From Sipunculus nudus (Eukaryota > Annelida > Sipuncula > Golfingiida > Sipunculidae), in contig CM049309.1 in NCBI GenBank assembly GCA_026874595.1, positions 38,023,079 through 38,087,078 on the forward strand: a DNA stretch of 64,000 nucleotides. The letters are read 5' to 3'. Each line of letters begins with the position of its first letter. The stretch's first letter is position 1. The translations under genes were made by a program, and so were the position numbers. The notes under the pieces are model-generated. The model was given only the letters and a program-made list of their open reading frames with translations. It was not told where the DNA came from and searched no databases. Below, one piece after another: positions 12,601 to 21,986 of this stretch.

Positions 12601-14233
12601 TTTATCGTTCTTCATTTAATTATTTTTAGAGCCCAAAGAACCCCAGGTGTACAGAATGTTTGAACCATGGATTGGTAATTATATTTACAATTGTACCGGT
12701 TAAAACTTTTTTTTTCACAGTTTTGCTTAGATATAATTTCTCTATATATGATCTGCTGTTTGTGCTGATGGAGAAATCTGACGTAACTCTAAGGCTGCCT
12801 TTCCAAACATGCTGGTATTTGTCTCTTTTCTCTATGTGCGGGAACCCGCATGCGGATGACCCATTTATTGTTGTTAACGCTTGCACTAATGAGCATCAAG
12901 TCCTAAAAGTTTCCTGTAATATTTTATTGCAATATTCAATTAAAACATATTCCAATATTTATTCCAATATTCAGTTTAAACATTTATACTAGTGAGGCAA
13001 GGCTTGTGGCGGGTTTCTCCCCAGCCAGGTTAAGATGAAGGCTGTCTCCTGCCACACGTTACTTAGAGTTGGCTGCCGAGCCGTGTCTCGATGAAAACCT
13101 GTCTTATATTCTTTTATCAGCCTCAAAGCACTGTCAACTCTTTTATCTTTTTTCCCAAGATCAGGGCATATACCAAAACGTATACACCCCCGCAGAAATC
13201 AACACTGCGGGATCTGCATGCGGGACCCGCGCGGGGGCCTGCATGTATGGAAAGGCACCCTAAATCGGAACAGACGGGAAAATTAATGTTTAAAGCCCAA
13301 ACGTTCTAACATGCACAAAGTAGCTATAATTGAAAAAGATTTCCTAAAATCCAATTTTCCTCAGCCTTTTGTTCATGCCATTCTAAGGTCCTATGAAGTT
13401 AAGTGACAGACTTGTAACCCATGCCCTACGGATCCGCTTAAATCAGCCAAGTCACATCGAGCTAAAACATTTTGCAACTCTTAATAATTATAATGATAAA
13501 AATCCTCTTTATGTTACTTGCTGAAAAGGGGGTGGGAGGGTGACCCTAAGTTAGTCTTTTCATGAAAGGATTGTATATTGTTAGCCTTCAGGTGAGATAC
13601 AAAGTTGTGGAAGATTTTGCGAAAGGAACAGAATAAAAAAACATGACACTATGACAAATTTTATATTACAAAAAAAATCATTTTCTTGAAAATATTGATT
13701 TTCTTGCCCCACTCAATGTATTTTAGAAAAAATGTCTTACGGCGAGAAACTTTTGGACGGAGTGGGCCAAGACATGTTTTGTTTTGTGATAAAGTTTTTA
13801 CATCTGATCAGTCCAGGTTTTCCTGCTATAAGAAAAATAAATCTTATGGCAAGAAATAAAATCTTAGGATATGATGATTAAGGAAATTGTTCTTATGATA
13901 AAAAAAATCTAGATATATATTTTTTTAACTTTGCTGCTTACAAATCAAGAAAAAAATATCTTGAAGATTTCTTGTCAACAGAAAAATGTTTTTTTTTTTA
14001 TCAGAATTATCAGAATAATTGTATTGCTTCCGTAGGTGTCGGGCTACTCGTGAGCACAGGATCGAAATGGATGAGAAACAGAAGGCTTCTAACCCCGGCA
14101 TTCCACTTCCAGATACTGAAACCATACATAGAGGTTTTCAGTGACTCCACTCGTATCATGATAGTAGGTATATATACAGCCACATGTGTAACCTTACTTT
14201 CAGGTTTAGTGACTCTGCTCGTATCATGATAAT

Positions 14234-14293
<60 letters not shown>

Positions 14294-16132
14294 CCACATG
14301 CTTTACCTTACTTTGAGGTTTAGTGACTCCACTCGTACTTGATAGTAGGTATATTTGTATATATACAGCCACATGCTTTACCTTACTTTGAGTCTTAGTG
14401 ACTCCGCTCGTATCATGATGGTAAGTATATATAGGCATATGTTTTACCTTTACTTTGAGGTTTAGTGACTCGAGAGCTCGTATCATCATAGTAAGTATAT
14501 ATACAGCCATATGTTATACCTTACTTTGATCATTATATTAAGTATACAGCTAGGCCTTACATAGATGACATAAAGATCATTATTATCAGATACATTTCTT
14601 GTATACATTTATAATGCCCAACATACCTAAGCATGTATGCTTAATCAAGGAACTGTACATATGCTAAAACACTAAAATGGATAAAATAGGTGAAAACGTA
14701 TTAATCAGTTTAATTTTACATCCCCTAAAACAAGAGAAACCTCTAAAATACGCTTCCTTTAAAAGATGGATTTTTAAACGACACTCAAAATGATTAATGT
14801 TTCCGAACAACGAACATTTGACGGCCACATTTCTTTCGCAACATTTGAAAATGTGGATTAATTTACTGCTGGCTTAATCTGAAAGATCTTAGAGCACAAT
14901 ACTGACGAAACCAGTTCAGTGTTGTAATTTCGCGCTTAACCATGCACGCATGCACCGTACGTAATGAGACTGATTTTGTACTCGATACGCTGACGTATAG
15001 GTAATCTGTGTAAATCAATAAAAAATATATATGTTATATGTGGAACCCCTTTGCCAATCATATAAAACACAAGCGGTGCTGCTTTGAATTAACAGACTGT
15101 AATTCATCTAGAGAGTGAGATGGCAGTCCAACAAGTAAAGAATTTCACATGTCCAGACATGACGTCACCGTCCCCGGAACATGCAGTTGAGTGGTTAAAC
15201 GAGAATGACATGGCCTTTTTAGAGCAAATTCTAGTAGATGGAAATATGTACTCTTCGCGAGAGTGTATAGTATATAAAGTATAGTATATATACTGAATTC
15301 TGTAGGAAAGGAAAGAAGAAAACCAAGACAGAACCGTATCGGTCATTGCAAGGAGCGTTGACAGTCCACAATAAAATGTTCATGGTCTATAATGTCGAAA
15401 GCTTCAGACAGGACGAGGAGAACTAATAACATTTTCGTATCAAGACCACCCAAAATATCATTCTGAACATGGAGCAGAGCTGTCCCAAATCCATGATGTT
15501 GCTTGTTTCTTATAATCTAACCGCATCGATTGATGTATGGCTTGGTTTTTTTGCATATGAGTAAAAAGTTGACTGGCGACTTCACGCTCAAGCATCTTTG
15601 AGAGAAAAGAAAGATACCATATTGGCCGAAAATACTTAAATGATTCTTGATTGAGCTACATCTTTTTTAATAACAGGGTGTAATTACATTTCCGTTCCTC
15701 AATTATTCATTTATAAATCCGTGTTTAAAGAGGAACCAAGGTTGAACTGAGTTCTTCAATCATCCAGGTCGGAATAAGATCGACCACATATCATTTTCTC
15801 AGAGTGAAAGATTTCGACTAGCTTTTCTGTTACTGCAGCGAATCTAGAGAATGGCTGCCCTGAGAATATCATTGGCTCCGATAATTTATCCTCTTGTTTG
15901 GAAGTTATAGCAAAGCGCATTTTCTCTGTTTTCCAGTTAAAAACACCTAAATTACCTATATCGTCTAAATAAGCAGCTAAATTAGACACAACGGATGCTT
16001 GTGCATGTTTTTTTAACATTTTACAATGGTCAACGGGTTTTACACATCATCTATATTAACAAGGGGAAAGTTGATTTGTGGAACAGATCTAGTTTGTCCC
16101 AAGCCTGATGAGGAAATATTTGGAAAAAAAGT

Positions 16133-16194
<62 letters not shown>

Positions 16195-19100
16195 TTGAGA
16201 TGGGTCAATGGCACACACCAAGATTACCTCTGAGACCTAGAAAACTGCATGGTCATCGATATTCGAACTTGACCTAGCCCTTTATGAGGTACGTCAATGC
16301 TTCAGGTTTGGTGACCTCAACTTCTTTTCGAGTTATTGCGATAACATCATTTAGCATTATCGCCGCTGTGACCTTGAAAATGCGTCAAGATCATCCGCGT
16401 TCAAACTTGGTTTAGCCCTTTATAAGGTGCATCAATGCTTCAAGTTTGGTGACTGTTTCATAAATTCTTTTCGAGTGATTGCAAAACATCATTTTAACAT
16501 TATCGCCGCTGTGACCTTAAAAATACGTCAAGGTCATCAATGTTCAACCTTGACCTGGCCCTTGATAAGATGCATCAATGCCTCAAGTTTCGTGACTATA
16601 CCTCAAATTCTTTTTGAGTCATTGCGTTAACAAATGTGTGACGGACGACGGAAAGACGGCGGGGGACAACTGCAATGAAGATGTTTCATCGCAAATCTCT
16701 GAAAAAAAGCCATTGTATTCCTCCAAAAGGACAAGTGGAAACGACTTCTCAAAGAAGACGGACCTCGTTTGGAGATGTTCGACCACATCAGTCTGATGGT
16801 ACTTGACAACCTGCTCAAGTGTGCTTTAGGATTCAATAAGACGATACAGCTGGATGGGTATGCTTAACGTAATTTGCGTACGCCAAATTTACATGATTAG
16901 TCAAATTTATACGTACAATATAATTCAAATAACATACACATCAAGTGAATGAAATCTGCATCTAACATTTTTTTTTTGGGTAATGTCTGGATGGACTGGA
17001 CCTAAGTGGCTTTAGGGGCCTATTCCGATATCTCACGTCTATTAACTGAAGCTAATCTCTTGAAAATTAAATGAAAATTGGACAGAAAACGCCAGTCCCG
17101 TGCACGTGGATTAGGTTATATCCGGGGGGGGGGCCTTATTTTAACATCGCTGTGTTTACTAATAGTTTGTAGATAAACAGGTTTCTATATTCATCATTCA
17201 TCATTAACATGAATGCAGAGTAAGCCAGAAATCTGATCAATTCTATACAAAATCTATAAGAACTGCTGGTTTTGACATGATTCTTATGGATTCATTTATT
17301 TTAACACATCTTTGCAAGAAGAACCACTACATCAGAGCCGTGTATGATGTTGGTGAGCTACTGATGAGGAGGTTTCAGAATCCCCTTGTACATGCGGACT
17401 TTGTGTACAACTTGACTCGTAACGGGAAAAAGTTCCACGAGGCATCCGCAATCATTCATCAATATTCCCAAGGCGTGATTCAGGAAAGAAAAAATGCTAA
17501 TGTTTGTTAAACAGTTTTTTTCAGTGCATTATTTAGATACAACGAGAATCAACCCTTGATCTGTATTCCCTATTTCCATTTTTTTAGAGTGGGTTGTAAG
17601 TAGCTTGTCCAAGATCGGCTGTATTCTCGGGGTTCTCCGGTTTCCTCCAACCTTACATATTACCCAACCCCACAATCCGAAACATGGAGAGCACTTAAAA
17701 TTAGTTATGATAACTAAAGAAATTGTACAATCCATGTAAAATAAATAAAGTTTCATCTCTGATTATGTATTAATATCAACAGACAAATGTTAGAATATTT
17801 TCTAATTAAGCTTGGACATCGTTTGACCAAGAAAAAGCCACAGATTTGAGACAGATTTTATGGTGATTTCACTGTAGGGTGTCGATGACAATGACGATCA
17901 AAGGAAAAAGAACTATCTTGATTTTTTGGATAATCTCCTGGAAGCCAAGGTAGGTGGATGTGCCTTCTTGGTTTTGTGTCTGCAACCACACATTTTGCAT
18001 CCGAAACGGGGTCATATTTGGACATTGAGATTTGATTGATTTGTATAAATCTCCCCGAATGATCTCTAATAAGATATGGTGTTTCTTTGTAAAACTTGTG
18101 CAAGGTTTCCTGGAGGAAAAACATTTTGTATACCTATTTTTCCATAAAAACATGAGGTTGTGTAATTTGTTCAAAAACTATTGGCACATCCATAAGCACT
18201 GTCAATTCTGCAATGAGGTCACACACTGGTAATCCCCTGTGACAAAAAAATTTAGATCTCAGTAAAAGCACAGTATTTCTGCCACTGTTAGTCCCAAATT
18301 TTCAGGAGAGAATAAAAACAACATGCATTACTAGATCTGAGTTGTTGATAAAGTTCAGTCCATAATGTCACATGTGTAGCAGCCAATTAAAACAGGATAA
18401 AGTCTGGGATGTGGATGATATTCTCTGTTCACACAACAAACTCACGCTGAATGTTTACCTGACCTTTATAGATAATGTGCACATGTTTTTGCAAACTACA
18501 CGGATAGTAAGGGAAATTATTTTGTTCAATCCCGCTCAATATATTTTACACAGGACAAAGACGGTAGTGGGCTGACCGACACAGAAATACAACATGAAGT
18601 GGACACATTTATGTTTGAAGGACACGACACAACAGCGAGTGGTAATTCGCTTATTACCTGATTATCGCTCACACGTTTTTGACTTGATTTAATCTGATTT
18701 TTTTCTTGTCATCATCTGAATATTTATTAAAGAAGATGATATATATATATATATCACAGCGTCCCATGATGTATCCCATTATTCAGTCTATATAATGTAT
18801 ACGGACTTAAAATCACTCTGCACTGACAGCTTTAAAGAAAAATCTTTGATCCTCGGTTATCTGCGCATTCACAATCGTTTAAGTTCGAATCGTATTGTAC
18901 TTACGGTAAAGCCACCTCCTAATTTGTCTTAATGACTCACTTCAAGAGTTTTCATTCAATAGTCAATCTTTTGTTATTGTCAACGGTTGGTCCGAGCTTA
19001 TGCTGTACAGTCCTTCAGGCTTAAACTTTTAGTTTGACAGCTAGAGGCTACAGTCCGTATCACTGCCACATACAACACCTATGTCGTGTCCACTTTTCTA

Positions 19101-21986
19101 TAAATATTATATATGGTGTCTAATGTTTCTTTTCTGTACAGCATTGTCATGGTTTCTGTACAACATAGCTCGTCATCCCGAACACCAAAGTAAATGTGTT
19201 GAAGAAATTGAAAGTGTTCTTGGAGACCGGGATGATGTCATGTGGTAGGTCGCTAAGCTTGACAAGCAGATATATTACATTTATACCTTAGTTGTTTTTT
19301 AATTAAACTCTTTTACCATCCTAACTGTTTTTATTTTCATTAACACTTTAGCATCAGCACTTACATGGCAAAAAGAACAATAGCACCTATATTCAAAAGC
19401 ACAATAGTTGATTAATGTTGACAGTTAATCTATATACGAACTATGAAATTTATTTAAATGAATATTGGGGTTTCAATCGGAAGTCACGTGATGATCAGGA
19501 GAAATAAGCATCTGACACAACCTACACATCAACCTAACAATGAGCATTCAAACTTGTCGATGATGTCTAAGAAATAAGAAATATGAATCAATAAAATGCT
19601 CAATGTAGATTACTGTTGATGCCTTTCCTATTTATGTACTTTCCTATTTATGTACTTTCCTATTTATGACCATCAATATAAACGTAATTTGACAAGTTTC
19701 TAGAGTTATTTTCGAATACTTAAGTATATTAGGGCTGGGTTTCGCCTACAAATTTCGTATTGCAATATATTACGATATGCGTTAGCGCATTGCTAGTTTC
19801 AGTTTCTTTAAATTTATAGGAAATTGGTGTGTTGTATATATAAACTATTGATTTTATTGCTGTTATCATGAGATGTGGGAGAGAATATTAATGAATCATT
19901 GATTATTATTACCATGTTCTGCACTTCTTCTTCTTTCGTTTTATGGAAATATTTCTCGTACACTAATACATAGTAAGTTTTCGAGCAGACATGCAAATTT
20001 CTTTGGACGGACCTTTGATCTATGGCATTCATGAATATTCCTACTTAACGTCTAAAGACACGTGGTCGGCTTCCACTTTAAGCCTGTCATTAATCGCAGC
20101 CCATTTGGATGTCTACATTTGCAAAAGAATGTTTTATATTATATTACTATCCAAGATCCATTTAAGGCATGTTGAAAAATATCGAAAAATATTGATATTT
20201 GCCAAATGTATCGCGATACGCAATATTGAAAACCATCGTATCGCGATATACCGATATATCGATAATATCGCACACCCCTATAAAGTATGGTGATGTATAG
20301 TTTTACCACAGGGATGACTTATCTGACCTGGAGCACCTGACGATGTGCATCAAGGAGAGCATACGATTACACACTACTGTTCCTAGGGTCGGTAGACAAA
20401 TCACTAAACCAATGACATTTCCAAATAGAATAACCGCACCAAAAGGTAATGCTCATTTAGTCCACATTGCATTTCAGATTTACTTCAAACAAAAGTTAAT
20501 TCAGTAGAGGGCACAGAAAATTGATTTTCCAAAATTAAAAACTAAAATCGGAAACTTTGACAGTTTAACTAAAATTGCAACAATGAAATAAGTACGAATA
20601 AATTGTAAAAAAAAGTTCGTATAATTCTAAGCAAATGTACAGAGATTAGCAGAGATGAGTAAGGCAGAGTAATAGGTGCACTGAATCGAATGTTGTAGGT
20701 GTAATACAATAAGTTTACTTTTCGAGGATTTAATATTGGTCTTGTTTAGGATAAATTATTGTTAGATCTTTCTATAGTCTATCATTTTTGTCATAATTAT
20801 CGAAATGTTACTTTACAAAATTTTTATTTTCTGCACATGTGATACCGTTCATGCGTGTTTAGTGTAGGTCAACCGTCGAATGGCCAATCTTCATTATTCT
20901 GTCTGTAAAGGCACGTGGATTATTTTAAATCTCTATGGCATACACCGGAACCCTAAAGTCTGGGAAAATCCCGAAAAGTACGACCCAGAGAGATTCAGCA
21001 TAGAAAATTCGAAAGACATGTCACCCCACGCTTTTGTACCTTTTGCCGCCGGACCTAGGTAAGTCATGCAGATCTGAGCTATATCACACTAAAAAGAAAC
21101 GCATTTAAAATAATACCCATTTGTAATGCACGTGTTCCAGCTGTAGGGAAAACGTCTTACCACCTTTCACTCATGTGTCCTACAAGTTATTGGATATATT
21201 CCACCTCTTTTCCATGAGGAATCACGTTTAGAATAGACCAGTATATAATAAACTAACCCACTAACTCCCATACATCCCTTCTCGTACATCCGTCGGTTTA
21301 TTCATTTCCTGAATATTTCTGTACAGAACTGCACTCGCAGGCGAACGGCTCTGTTGGTTAGGGTTTGTGGGCGTCTGAATCTTCCATCCACAATGAACAG
21401 GGGCTTCTAAATACATCTGCGGCGTAGGTATAAATATAATGAAGAGGTAGTCCGTTCAAATATGTTGGACGAGAATTGTTTCAGTGCAAATTTCTCAAAC
21501 ATTGGTGTTTTTGTGGTAAAAAATAGCCGATTAAGTAATACGTTGTAAGCATACGCCTGAGAACTATTAGCAGGTGTTTGCTTGAAATGTAACAAACTTT
21601 GATTTTTAAGTTTGTCAGTTGAGACAAGTAGTCCCGGCCGTTCCAGACTGCCCAACTGAAAGAGGAGGAGTAGAAGCGATCTCTGGCGGAAGGGTGGAAT
21701 ATCCTGTCAATTCTGTTTGATCAATTGTCTGGAATATTAAACTTTTCTTTCTGCTCCACAATATCGTTATGTTAACATAACCATTATTTTCCCAGGGAAA
21801 GTGTATTCCTTTCTTTTCTTCAGAAACTGCATCGGCCAGAACTTCGCCCTGAACGAGCTGAAAACGTGTGCTGCCCTTTTGCTGAAACACTTCTCCTTCG
21901 ATGTACAGGAAGAACAAGTCATCTGGAACCAGCTGGTGCTGCGTGCAGAGAATGGGATCTGGCTGCACGTCAAGGAACGAAAATAG
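9512..21986 (+). CDS. Gene B: complete 12-exon CYP4 (CYP4F-like) cytochrome P450, with an exon 5/6 phase break
   Basis: Haem-thiolate monooxygenase, probably a fatty-acid or eicosanoid omega-hydroxylase anchored in the ER. Exons: 9512-9691, 11196-11337, 12630-12674, 14036-14163, 16730-16857, 17319-17501, 17878-17949, 18554-18641, 19142-19244, 20312-20445, 20911-21058, 21824-21986. About 504 residues, normal for CYP4. In order: N-terminal membrane helix (about residues 8-35), proline hinge ([11 protein letters not shown]), I-helix CYP4 signature [13 protein letters not shown] (about 307-319; its Glu forms the covalent haem link in many CYP4s), K-helix ESIR (about 371), PERF (about 427), haem loop FAAGPRNCIG (Cys about 453). 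All junctions agree in phase except exon 5 (phase 2) to exon 6, where no acceptor restores frame. The gene is therefore mutated, has an assembly error, or uses an unusual splice site. Confidence 0.88.
9692..11195. other. Gene B intron 1 with repeat R3
   Basis: AT-rich. A copy of repeat R3 lies at about 9750-10170. Nothing else is recognised. Confidence 0.55.
9750..10170 (+). repeat. Repeat R3, copy 1 (gene B intron 1)
   Basis: Shares 'ggcctattctgata', 'taaagataat(t/c)cc', 'aaatgggcc(g/a)gaaa(a)tgc' and 'gtgaatctgt' with 12130-12480 and 17005-17275. Confidence 0.65.
11196..11337 (+). CDS. Gene B exon 2
   Basis: It encodes [20 protein letters not shown] and then the beta-1 region ([12 protein letters not shown]). 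I placed the donor at ACAA|GTGTTA because it keeps phase 1 with exon 3. The resulting exon is one codon shorter than gene C exon 2. A donor two bases downstream (GTTAAG) would break the frame. Confidence 0.75.
12130..12480 (+). repeat. Repeat R3, copy 2 (gene B intron 2)
   Basis: Same family and orientation as 9750-10170, ending about 150 bases before exon 3. The rest of intron 2 (11338-12629) has no recognisable feature. Confidence 0.65.
12630..12674 (+). CDS. Gene B exon 3 (45 nt)
   Basis: Microexon encoding [14 protein letters not shown] between TATTTTTAG and ATTG|GTAATT. Its length and phase are identical to gene C exon 3 ([14 protein letters not shown]). It is invisible as a stand-alone ORF and was found by comparing the paralogues. 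Confidence 0.85.
12790..13263 (+). mobile_element. Non-autonomous DNA transposon (MITE-like) in gene B intron 3
   Basis: The left end AAGGCTGCCTTTCCAAACATGC and the right end, inverted, AGGGTGCCTTTCCATACATGC are terminal inverted repeats. Inside are GC-rich palindromic patches (CGCATGCGG; GGGACCCGCGCGGGGG). A TAA-like flank may be the target-site duplication. Another end of the family is at 26501. Confidence 0.65.
13264..14035. other. Remainder of gene B intron 3
   Basis: AT-rich sequence with A- and T-runs; nothing recognised. Confidence 0.5.
14036..14163 (+). CDS. Gene B exon 4 (C-helix)
   Basis: It encodes [20 protein letters not shown], with the C-helix WxxxR, then PAFHF and ends STRIMI at ATA|GTAGGT. 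128 nt, the same as gene C exon 4. Its last bases and donor are repeated downstream as a minisatellite. Confidence 0.9.
14133..14529 (+). repeat. Minisatellite made from the exon 4 end plus splice donor, 5 copies
   Basis: Units begin at about 14133 (inside exon 4), 14203, 14317, 14393 and 14459. Each contains a version of 'gtgactccactcgtatcatg', then 'ata gtaggtatat', 'cagccacatg' and 'accttactttgagg'. Copy 2 has expanded a TA tract (14237-14290). Copies 4 and 5 carry GTAAGT donors (14421, 14491), closer to consensus than the authentic GTAGGT at 14164. Confidence 0.88.
14530..15052. other. Gene B intron 4, middle part
   Basis: AT-rich; nothing recognised. Confidence 0.5.
15053..15284 (+). 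other. CCAAT/TATA promoter-like block and a 54-codon ORF
   Basis: CCAATCATATAAAACAC (about 15053-15069) is followed by ATG at 15120 opening [20 protein letters not shown] onward through [19 protein letters not shown] to YSSREC, stop at 15282-15284. Composition looks coding, with balanced codons and acidic and polar residues. It abuts a minus-strand LINE at about 15290. It may be the first exon of a nested or transposon gene cut by that LINE; I do not recognise the family. Confidence 0.4.
15285..16019 (-). mobile_element. Decayed LINE (CR1/L2-like) RT remnant in gene B intron 4
   Basis: The minus strand gives, across frames, [20 protein letters not shown] (about 15640-15575), [33 protein letters not shown] (about 15410-15370) and [18 protein letters not shown] (15343-15290). 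These correspond to RT domains 0-3 of CR1-like elements. An 87-codon open frame at 16019-15756 ([16 protein letters not shown]) fits the segment before the RT. Degenerate and inactive. Confidence 0.75.
16138..16189. repeat. (TA)n microsatellite
   Basis: About 26 TA units in gene B intron 4. Open frames through it encode only YI repeats. Confidence 0.95.
16240..16670 (+). repeat. Tandem repeat, about 138 bp unit, three copies
   Basis: 'atgcttcaggtttggtgacc' recurs at about 16298, 16434 and 16575, with 'attatcgccgctgtgacctt' between. It ends in a GACGGACGACGG tail like the GGAC tail at 891. It finishes about 60 bases before exon 5. Confidence 0.8.
16730..16857 (+). CDS. Gene B exon 5
   Basis: The frame reads [20 protein letters not shown] and on to [12 protein letters not shown], ending GG|GTATGC in phase 2. 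128 nt, the same as gene C exon 5. The acceptor is CTCCAAAAG. Confidence 0.87.
17005..17275 (+). repeat. Repeat R3, copy 3 (gene B intron 5, next to exon 6)
   Basis: Starts 'ggggcctattccgatatct' and includes 'gccagaaatctgatcaattc'. It ends within about 45 bases of the problematic exon 6 acceptor. Confidence 0.6.
17319..17501 (+). CDS. Gene B exon 6 (start uncertain)
   Basis: It encodes [20 protein letters not shown], then LLHxDF-type sequence, and ends QERKNAN at AAT|GTTTGT. From TTTGCAAG or TTGCAAGAAG the exon opens in phase 0, while exon 5 ends in phase 2, so one base is missing. Coding similarity to CYP4 is clear; only the left boundary is in doubt. Confidence 0.75.
17878..17949 (+). CDS. 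Gene B exon 7 (72 nt)
   Basis: It encodes [20 protein letters not shown] and LEAK between TTCACTGTAG and AAG|GTAGGT, phase 0 to 0. The LDFLDxLL pattern is the typical CYP4 segment before the I-helix. Confidence 0.83.
17950..18553. repeat. Gene B intron 7, mostly repeat R2 copy 2
   Basis: 18120-18450 is a diverged direct copy of 2290-2600. The remainder shows no feature. Confidence 0.65.
18554..18641 (+). CDS. Gene B exon 8 (I-helix, CYP4 signature)
   Basis: [20 protein letters not shown] is followed by [10 protein letters not shown]. This contains the 13-residue CYP4 hallmark, the oxygen-activating threonine and the conserved Glu. Donor AGTG|GTAATT. Confidence 0.92.
18642..19141. other. Gene B intron 8
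   Basis: Short TA tract at about 18738-18755; otherwise nothing recognised. Confidence 0.5.
19142..19244 (+). CDS. Gene B exon 9
   Basis: It encodes [20 protein letters not shown] and on to GDRDDVMW. Acceptor TTTTCTGTACAG, donor ATGTG|GTAGGT. Both phases fit the neighbouring exons. Confidence 0.9.
19730..20280 (+). mobile_element. hAT-like non-autonomous element in gene B intron 9
   Basis: The left end TAGGGCTGGG and right end CACACCCCTA are inverted. The right arm is rich in TATCG and CGATA (TATCGCGATAC). Flanks resemble each other (taagtata / taaagtat) but no clean 8 bp duplication is evident. A 15 bp tandem ('tttcctatttatgta', about three copies) lies just before, at 19624-19668. Confidence 0.45.
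20312..20445 (+). CDS. Gene B exon 10 (K-helix ExxR)
   Basis: [20 protein letters not shown] carries the ExxR pair. It ends RITAPKG at AAAAG|GTAATG. 134 nt. Confidence 0.9.
20446..20910. other. Gene B intron 10
   Basis: AT-rich; nothing recognised. Confidence 0.5.
20911..21058 (+). CDS. Gene B exon 11 (PERF)
   Basis: It encodes [26 protein letters not shown] and FAAGPR. Donor CCTAG|GTAAGT. 148 nt, as in gene A. Confidence 0.92.
21400..21650 (-). repeat. Dispersed repeat R1, copy 3 (gene B intron 11)
   Basis: Inverted relative to 1600-1850: 'tgtttgcttgaaatgtaaca', 'caagtagtcccggccgt'. It begins with the same 'aaatacatctgcggcgtagg' as 8722. Confidence 0.7.
21824..21986 (+). CDS. Gene B exon 12 (haem loop and stop)
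   Basis: [20 protein letters not shown], then the C-terminus ending HVKERK and TAG at 21984-21986. AATAAA sequences at 22628-22633 and 22765-22770 are possible polyadenylation signals. Confidence 0.92.

Noticed and set aside
14010-14510. 166-codon minus-strand ORF
   Set aside because: It is the antisense of exon 4 and its minisatellite, containing a YIYI run.
17277-17318. Exon 6 of gene B starting further upstream (acceptor near 17260 restores phase)
   Set aside because: It would add about 20 residues unlike any CYP4 and has no pyrimidine tract; kept only as a remote possibility.
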